9,365 nt of DNA from Natronomonas sp. (GTDB taxonomy: Archaea; Halobacteriota; Halobacteria; Halobacteriales; Haloarculaceae): positions 1 through 9,365 of the forward strand of contig SLIW01000559.1 in the NCBI GenBank assembly GCA_007135435.1, read 5' to 3'. The position numbers were made by a program, and so were the translations under genes. The notes under the pieces are model-generated. The model saw only the letters and a program-made list of their open reading frames with translations. It was not told the DNA's origin and did not search any database. Below, piece after piece: positions 5,151 to 9,365 of the stretch; within the stretch, counting starts at the first letter, position 1, and every line of letters begins with the position of its first letter.

Positions 5151-5175
5151 ACCCGGACAGGTGGGCCCTGTGGGT
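5151..5175. repeat. Bulged inverted repeat before the ACATAAACC box
   Basis: ACCC (5151-5154) and ACAGG (5157-5161) pair with CCTGT (5167-5171) and GGGT (5172-5175): nine pairs with a GG bulge and a 5-base loop. It directly precedes the TATA-like ACATAAACC at 5176-5184. Confidence 0.45.
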
Positions 5176-5184
5176 ACATAAACC
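5176..5184 (+). promoter_or_regulatory. Possible TATA box for the hydrolase gene
   Basis: ACATAAACC is the A/T-rich element best placed for plus-strand initiation near 5207, which would give a leader of about 30 bases. CACATTTGA (5206-5214) is an alternative that would make the mRNA leaderless. The sequence does not decide between them. Confidence 0.35.
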
Positions 5185-5214
5185 ACCGAACTGGGGTAGG
5201 GCCAACACATTTGA

Positions 5215-5236
5215 CCGCCGGTCGCCTAGCCGGCGG
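5215..5236 (+). repeat. 7-bp stem inverted repeat touching the hydrolase start codon
   Basis: CCGCCGG (5215-5221) and CCGGCGG (5230-5236) flank TCGCCTAG, ending one base before the ATG at 5238. In a leadered mRNA this stable hairpin would mask initiation. In a leaderless gene it would lie between TATA box and start site, as an operator does. Confidence 0.55.
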
Positions 5237-5237
5237 C

Positions 5238-7616
5238 ATGTCCGGAGACGAGGGCGGCTCTGAGGCGGCCGGAGACGACCGCGGCTCCGAGGCGGCGGCA
5301 GACGGGGGCGATCCCGCCTCGCCGCCGCGCCCCGGCCCCGACGCCCTCTACGGGCCGAACCCGACGCCCCCGCAGCTGGAGAACGGCGCCGGCTGGGAGG
5401 CCGAACCGCTGCTCGTCTCGGGGTGTGACGCCTACCGCGACGGCGAGTACCTCTACCAGGACTACGTCTACGACGACCACGGCGCCGACACGCGCACGTG
5501 GACCAGCGGCACGCCGACCGACGCCGCGACCCTCGGCGGGATCCTCTCCCAGCCCACGGGGGACTACTGCTACCCGAACGACCCCGACCGCTACGGGTAC
5601 AACGCGGCCGACCTCCTGGAGTTCCGCGCCCGTCCGACCGCCGACGGCGTCGCCTACCGCGTCACGCTGAACACGATGCTCGACCCCGACGCCGCGGTCG
5701 TGGCCATCGGGATCGACCGGCGGGACGACGGCGCCGCCGCGCGGACCGACTGGGGCTACGGACTCGGGGAACTTGGCGCGCCGGTCGACCACCGGATCGT
5801 GACGTGGGGGCGGGGCGCCGAACTCGACGGCGATCGCCTCCCCGACGACCGGTTCGGCGTGGACGTCCGTCGCAACCAGCTCGAGGTGGAGGTGCCGCTG
5901 GACCCCGGTGCGGAGACCTGGCGGCACTACCTCGTCGTCGGCCTCTGGGACGACGACCGCCACGGCTTCGCGGAGGTCGCCCGCAATCCCGACGCGGAGA
6001 CGCCGGGCGGCGCGCGGACCGGCGGCGACGAGCCGCCCGTGTTCAACGTGGGCTTCCGGTTCGACGAGCCGTTCCACCGCAACCTCGGCCTCCTCGACGT
6101 CGGCCGGGGCGTGTTCGACGTGCTGGACGTGACCGGCATCGGCCACGGGCTCGTGGACCTGGTGCTCGACCGCTCGCCGCGGGTCCTCGGCGAGGGGAAC
6201 TGGCGCGAGCACGGACAGGCGCGGGCGCTCGCCGAGCGGGACATCTCGGCGTTCCATGCCGACGTCGACTTCGCGGCGCTCCGGGCGGGCGTCGACGAGC
6301 GGAACGTCCCCGAGACGGGCTTCCGCTCGCTGCTCTACCCCTCGCGGTACTACCTCGGCGAGGGGATCGACACGGACAACGACGTCCTCCAGGGGCGAAT
6401 CCAGCCCTACAACGTCTACGTCCCCGCGGAGCTCGAGGAGCCGGCGCCGCTGGTGGTGCTGCTGCACTCGCTGAGCTGTGCCTATACGCAATACGCCGTG
6501 TACATGCCCTCCCTCGTCAGGCAGATCAGCGAGGAGACCGGCGCGGTCGTCCTGATGCCCCAGGCGCGTGGCCCCGGCCGGTGGTACAAGCGGGAGGCCG
6601 AACTCGACGTGTTCGAGGCGTGGCGCGACCTCGAGACCCGCTTCGAGATCGATCGCTCGCGGGTGACGGTGGGCGGCTACTCCATGGGCGGGTTCGGGAC
6701 GTACATGCTGGCGGCGCAGTGCCCCGACCTGTTCGCCCGGGGCTTCTCGATCGTCGGGCCGCCCTCCGAGGACCCGATCGAGGGGCTGACGAGCGGGCTG
6801 CTGTCGGCGCCGCCGCAGCTCACGGGCGGCCTCCTCGGGGGCGAAGGTGGCGGCGACCTCCTCACCCTCTTCTCGCCCGGACCCGAGAGCGCCCTCGACG
6901 TCGCCTCGAACCTCCGGCACGTCCCGATGCTGATGTGGAACGGCGGCGGCGACCCGCTCGTCCCGCTCCTCTCGCCGGAGAACTACGCCCGCCTGCTGCG
7001 GAACCACGGCTACCGCTACCAGTACGACCTCTTCCCCGTCGCGACGCACCTCTCGATGGGCTACCGCGACCGCTGGGACCGCATCCCCGAGTTCCTCGCG
7101 CGCGGGCGGGTCGTCCGGAACCCCCGTCGGGTGACCTACCGGCAGGTCCCGGCGCTGGACCACCCCGAGGTCGGCCTGGTCCACGACGGCGCCTACTGGG
7201 TCTCCGACGTCCGGACCCGGCCGGGCGAGCGCTCCGGCCTGGTCGACGCCGTCTCGCTGGCCGACGGCTACGCGCCACCCGAGACCCGCACCTTCCGTCG
7301 GTACGGTCGTACGCCGCAGCGACACCTCAGCCGCGGCCTCCAGTGGGAGACGCCGCCGGTCGACGCCCGGCGGAGTCCCGAGAACGCCCTCGAGGTGACG
7401 CTCGAGGGCGTCAGGGCGGCCACCGTCTGGGTCGCGGAGGCCGGCCTCGACGTCGACCGGGAGCTCACCGTCCGGGTCGAGAGCGACGGGGAGGCGACGC
7501 TGACCCTGGCGACCACCTCCGGCACCCGAGAGCTCGCGGTGCCGGCCGGGGAGTCGACGGAGGTGGTGCTCCTCGGCGACCGGAGTGGCGGCTCGGGGAC
7601 CGTCGGCGTCTCCTGA
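5238..7616 (+). CDS. Large alpha/beta-hydrolase (prolyl-oligopeptidase/esterase-like) with glucodextranase-C/DOMON-like N-terminal domain
   Basis: This 792-residue multidomain hydrolase starts with a disordered acidic leader (1-50). Next is a beta-rich region (about 60-280) with LLEFRARPTADGVAYRVTLNTM (126-147) and later RHYLVVGLWDDD (229-240), resembling the DOMON-like glucodextranase C-terminal module. A linker precedes an alpha/beta-hydrolase core (about 385-625). Its nucleophile elbow is GGYSMGG with Ser482; Asp572 (NGGGDPLVP) and His604 (ATHLSMG) complete the triad, and LVVLLHSLSC (405-414) is the oxyanion-hole region. A C-terminal beta domain (about 715-785) ends the protein. It could be a peptidase or a carboxylester/polyester hydrolase; substrate unknown. 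Although such beta modules usually sit in secreted enzymes, no signal peptide, Tat RR motif or lipobox is visible from the ATG at 5238. An in-frame ATG at 5139 adds 33 residues, also without a signal. Confidence 0.85.
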   Translation: MSGDEGGSEAAGDDRGSEAAADGGDPASPPRPGPDALYGPNPTPPQLENGAGWEAEPLLVSGCDAYRDGEYLYQDYVYDDHGADTRTWTSGTPTDAATLGGILSQPTGDYCYPNDPDRYGYNAADLLEFRARPTADGVAYRVTLNTMLDPDAAVVAIGIDRRDDGAAARTDWGYGLGELGAPVDHRIVTWGRGAELDGDRLPDDRFGVDVRRNQLEVEVPLDPGAETWRHYLVVGLWDDDRHGFAEVARNPDAETPGGARTGGDEPPVFNVGFRFDEPFHRNLGLLDVGRGVFDVLDVTGIGHGLVDLVLDRSPRVLGEGNWREHGQARALAERDISAFHADVDFAALRAGVDERNVPETGFRSLLYPSRYYLGEGIDTDNDVLQGRIQPYNVYVPAELEEPAPLVVLLHSLSCAYTQYAVYMPSLVRQISEETGAVVLMPQARGPGRWYKREAELDVFEAWRDLETRFEIDRSRVTVGGYSMGGFGTYMLAAQCPDLFARGFSIVGPPSEDPIEGLTSGLLSAPPQLTGGLLGGEGGGDLLTLFSPGPESALDVASNLRHVPMLMWNGGGDPLVPLLSPENYARLLRNHGYRYQYDLFPVATHLSMGYRDRWDRIPEFLARGRVVRNPRRVTYRQVPALDHPEVGLVHDGAYWVSDVRTRPGERSGLVDAVSLADGYAPPETRTFRRYGRTPQRHLSRGLQWETPPVDARRSPENALEVTLEGVRAATVWVAEAGLDVDRELTVRVESDGEATLTLATTSGTRELAVPAGESTEVVLLGDRSGGSGTVGVS

Positions 7617-7629
7617 TCGGTTACGTGGT

Positions 7630-7661
7630 GTCAGCTCGCTGTTTGCTCAGTACCTGCTGAC
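7630..7661. repeat. Inverted repeat between convergent hydrolase and thrC genes
   Basis: GTCAGC (7630-7635) and GCTGAC (7656-7661) are perfect arms around 20 bases in the 75-base gap between convergent genes. It might help terminate transcription, but there is no clear T-tract and the loop is large. Confidence 0.25.
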
Positions 7662-7691
7662 GGGCTGGTGAGTCTTCCAGCTCCCCGTTGC

Positions 7692-8969
7692 TCACGCCCC
7701 CCCGTCGCCGGCGAGGTGGGCCACCACCGCGTCGGCGTCGGTGGGGACGGGCTCCGGGTCGTTCCCCGCCGCGGCCGCGGCGTCGGGGTCCTTGAGGAGG
7801 TGGCCGGTCGTCAGGCAGACGACGTCCTCGTCGGCCCCGATCGTCCCCGCCTCGCGGAGCTTCCGGAGCCCCGCCACCGACGCGGCGGAGGCTGGCTCGA
7901 CGCCGATCCCCTCGCCGGCCAGCGACCGCTGGGCGGCCGTGATCTCGTCGTCGGAGACGGCGACGGCGGTGCCGCCGGTCTCGCGGATGCCCGGCAGCGC
8001 CTTCGGCGCGTTGACCGGGTTGCCGATCCGGATGGCCGTGGCGATCGTCTCCACGTGGTCCCACCGTTCGACGTCGTCGGCACCGGACTCGACGGCCTCG
8101 ACGAGCGGCGCCGCGCCCTCGGCCTGGACGCCCGTCAGCGCCGGCACGTCGGCCGGCGCGAGCGCGCCCGCCGCGACCAGCTCCCGGAAGCACTTGTAGA
8201 GGGCGGCGGTGTTGCCGGCGTTGCCCACGGGAAGGACGATCCGGTCGGGGACGCGGTCCTCCTCGTCGCGGAACGCCTCCAGGATCTCCAGGCCGATCGT
8301 CTTCTGGCCCTCGAGCCGGAAGGGGTTCATCGAGTTCAGGAGGTAGGCCTCGCCGCGGTCGGCCAGCTCGGAGACCACGTCGAGGCAGGCGTCGAAGTTG
8401 CCGTCGACCTCGAGGATCCGCGCGCCGTGGAGGCTCGCCTGGGCGACCTTCCCGGCGGCGACCTTCCCCGCCGGGAGGAGGACGAGGGTCTCGAGCCCCG
8501 CCCGGGCGCCGTACGCCGCCAGCGCGGCGGAGGTGTTGCCGGTGGAGGCACAGGCCAGCCGGTCGACGCCCAGCTCCCGGGCGACCTGGACGCCGACGGT
8601 CATCCCCCGGTCCTTGAACGAGCCCGTGGGGTTCATCCCCTCGTGTTTCACCCGCAGGGTCCGCACGTCGAGCTCGCGCTCCAGCCGGGGCGCCTCGTGG
8701 AGCGGCGTGTCCCCCTCGGGTAGCGAGACCCCGGCCTCGAAGGGGAGCGCGGGAGCGTACCGCCAGACCCCGCGGCCGCGTCCCTCGAACGCGTCGAATC
8801 CCGGGTAGCGATCGTAGCGTGCCTCGAGCAACCCGCCGCAGGACTCACAGGTGTAGATCACGGCGTCGAACGGCGGGTGCGTCTCGCCGCACTCGATGCA
8901 GTGGAGCCAGACGCCGCGATCCGCGACGGGCGGGGCGACCGGGTCGTCGGGGAGCGAGAGGTCGGCCAT
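7692..8969 (-). CDS. thrC: Threonine synthase
   Basis: This 425-residue PLP enzyme converts O-phospho-L-homoserine to L-threonine and phosphate, the last step of threonine biosynthesis, in the cytoplasm. Seen: an N-terminal zinc-ribbon pair typical of archaeal threonine synthases (Cys24, Cys27, Cys41, Cys44 in HCIECGE and TCESCGG), the PLP Schiff-base lysine Lys119 in NPTGSFKDRG, substrate/PLP loop ASTGNTSAAL (141-150), and PLP-phosphate loop GNAGNTAAL (249-257). LTTGHLLK lies near the end (386-393). Fold-type II, full length. I chose the ATG at 8969 because the MADLS start sits right before the zinc ribbon and a TTTTTG box lies 24-30 bases upstream, fitting a leaderless mRNA. An in-frame upstream ATG would add nine residues that run into that box. 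No other threonine-pathway gene adjoins it. Confidence 0.95.
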   Translation of the reverse strand: MADLSLPDDPVAPPVADRGVWLHCIECGETHPPFDAVIYTCESCGGLLEARYDRYPGFDAFEGRGRGVWRYAPALPFEAGVSLPEGDTPLHEAPRLERELDVRTLRVKHEGMNPTGSFKDRGMTVGVQVARELGVDRLACASTGNTSAALAAYGARAGLETLVLLPAGKVAAGKVAQASLHGARILEVDGNFDACLDVVSELADRGEAYLLNSMNPFRLEGQKTIGLEILEAFRDEEDRVPDRIVLPVGNAGNTAALYKCFRELVAAGALAPADVPALTGVQAEGAAPLVEAVESGADDVERWDHVETIATAIRIGNPVNAPKALPGIRETGGTAVAVSDDEITAAQRSLAGEGIGVEPASAASVAGLRKLREAGTIGADEDVVCLTTGHLLKDPDAAAAAGNDPEPVPTDADAVVAHLAGDGGA

Positions 8970-8993
8970 TGGCTGCCCTGCGGCGCGGAGCCG

Positions 8994-9000
8994 CAAAAAG
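8994..9000 (-). promoter_or_regulatory. TATA-like element of thrC
   Basis: On the minus strand CCTTTTTGCG is centred about 27-28 bases before the thrC ATG, giving a leaderless transcript. Just upstream an imperfect inverted repeat, GGGCCGC/GCGGTCC (9001-9007, 9014-9020), adjoins it and could bind a regulator. Confidence 0.45.
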
Positions 9001-9080
9001 GGGCCGCTTCGGGGCGGTCCGTGGCGTCTCCTCGTCCAGTTCAGTCAGGACGTACGCCGCGCGTATGACATCAGATAACA

Positions 9081-9088
9081 CTTATCAA
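9081..9088 (+). promoter_or_regulatory. Possible TATA box for the 54-residue protein
   Basis: CTTATCAA lies 49 bases before the ATG at 9137, predicting a start near 9110 and a leader of about 27 bases. Two CGATAC direct repeats, 11 bases apart (9116-9121, 9127-9132), fall inside that leader. Confidence 0.35.
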
Positions 9089-9136
9089 CACCGGCGTCAT
9101 GCCCCTTCAGTAGGGCGATACCGCCCCGATACACCG

Positions 9137-9301
9137 ATGCCAACCCCGATCGAAGACGACCGTCGAGACGGCCCGCCCGCGCTCAGCGTCCAGTGCGCAG
9201 AACTCTTCCTCGAGTCCGGCGAGGTCGTCCTCTACGACATGGACAACCACACCGCCTGGATCCAGTCGGACGAGTGCGTGGCCCTCGAGTCGCTGGTGTA
9301 G
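9137..9301 (+). CDS. Small haloarchaeal protein, DUF7331-like
   Basis: This 54-residue acidic protein has an unstructured N-terminus (1-15) and a compact beta-like C-terminal half: AELFLESGEVVLYDMDNHTA (21-40) followed by WIQSDECVALE (41-51). The pattern of a short VVLYD strand, an N-x-x-AWIQSD turn and an acidic end resembles the short haloarchaeal proteins grouped, as I recall, as DUF7331. Function unknown; no signal peptide or membrane segment. Two cysteines (20 and 47) lie too far apart to suggest a zinc knuckle on their own. The ATG at 9137 gives acidic composition from residue 6 onward; the longer frame starting at 8819 is Arg-rich and overlaps thrC, so it was rejected. Confidence 0.65.
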   Translation: MPTPIEDDRRDGPPALSVQCAELFLESGEVVLYDMDNHTAWIQSDECVALESLV

Positions 9302-9321
9302 GGTCGGTTTCTTTCGCCATT

Positions 9322-9339
9322 GGGTGTCTCAGTACACCC
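9322..9339. repeat. Inverted repeat GGGTGT/ACACCC before the last gene
   Basis: Perfect 6-base arms (9322-9327, 9334-9339) flank CTCAGT, in the 41-base gap between the 54-residue gene and the ATG at 9343. Its place just before a probable leaderless start suits an operator. Confidence 0.45.
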
Positions 9340-9342
9340 CTT

Positions 9343-9365
9343 ATGAAATTCGCAGAACAAGCATC
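9343..9365 (+). CDS. Start of a probable gene (first seven codons only)
   Basis: An ATG at 9343 opens MKFAEQA and runs out of the window. A GGTTTCTTT element at 9306-9314 is about 29-37 bases upstream, which would suit a leaderless or nearly leaderless transcript. The family cannot be told from seven residues. Confidence 0.4.

Larger units (their letters stand above)
4620..5237. other. 618-base gene-free region: tandem repeats and a structured leader
   Basis: No frame here has a credible start and acidic haloarchaeal composition; frames on both strands are Arg-rich shadows. Contents in order: a 6-bp inverted repeat CTGCCC/GGGCAG (4753-4771); a bulged inverted repeat GGATC/GATCC (4851-4872); four 23-bp tandem repeats (4875-4966); two overlapping hairpins (5068-5083 and 5082-5103); CCATTC/GAATGG (5126-5142); ACCC..ACAGG/CCTGT..GGGT (5151-5175); and CCGCCGG/CCGGCGG (5215-5236) touching the hydrolase ATG. 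Two A/T-rich boxes, TTAAAC (near 5145-5150) and ACATAAACC (5176-5184), could be plus-strand TATA elements. Confidence 0.65.

Noticed and set aside
5226..7325. 699-codon open frame antisense to the hydrolase gene
   Set aside because: It is Val/Arg/Gly-rich without recognisable motifs, a normal by-product of GC-rich haloarchaeal codon use opposite an acidic gene. The plus strand has a complete catalytic triad and domain order.
7668..8723. 351-codon plus-strand frame opposite thrC
   Set aside because: It is antisense to an unambiguous threonine synthase with zinc ribbon and PLP motifs; its composition is that of a shadow frame.
8845..9081. 78-codon minus-strand frame over the thrC promoter
   Set aside because: Its first residues look acidic, but it then runs out of frame into thrC with Arg-rich sequence and covers the thrC TATA element.

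Overview
The window is very GC-rich DNA from a haloarchaeon (class Halobacteria). The evidence is strongly acidic, lysine-poor proteins, starts sitting about 22-30 bases downstream of TTTA/TTTT-type TATA boxes (leaderless style), an absence of strong Shine-Dalgarno sites, and several families typical of haloarchaea (DUF6653-like, HTR-like, DUF7331-like). The genus cannot be told from the sequence.

Layout, left to right. A Rad3/XPD-like Fe-S DNA helicase runs off the left edge on the minus strand. A roughly 300-base gap with low-complexity tandem repeats follows. Next is a small DUF6653-like membrane protein (+), converging on a class I SAM-dependent methyltransferase (-). The methyltransferase is divergent from an HTR-like RecA-fold protein (+). 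Between these two lie two TATA-plus-operator modules, one a perfect 20-bp palindrome and the other a near copy, with centres 63 bp apart. An HpaI-type 2-keto-3-deoxy acid aldolase (-) follows. Then come two small minus-strand genes: a 25-codon, nine-cysteine metallothionein-like peptide with its own TATA box, and a 96-residue coiled-coil protein.

Positions 4620-5237 hold no convincing gene but carry four 23-bp tandem repeats and six inverted repeats, leading into a 792-residue alpha/beta-hydrolase fused to accessory beta domains (+). This gene converges on thrC, threonine synthase (-). The right end has a 54-residue DUF7331-like protein (+) and the first codons of another probable gene (+).

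The genes do not form one pathway. It is mostly single-gene units of housekeeping and conserved haloarchaeal function. The points of most interest are the twin operator modules, the cysteine-rich micropeptide, the 23-bp repeat block with its structured leader, and the large hydrolase that lacks any visible export signal.
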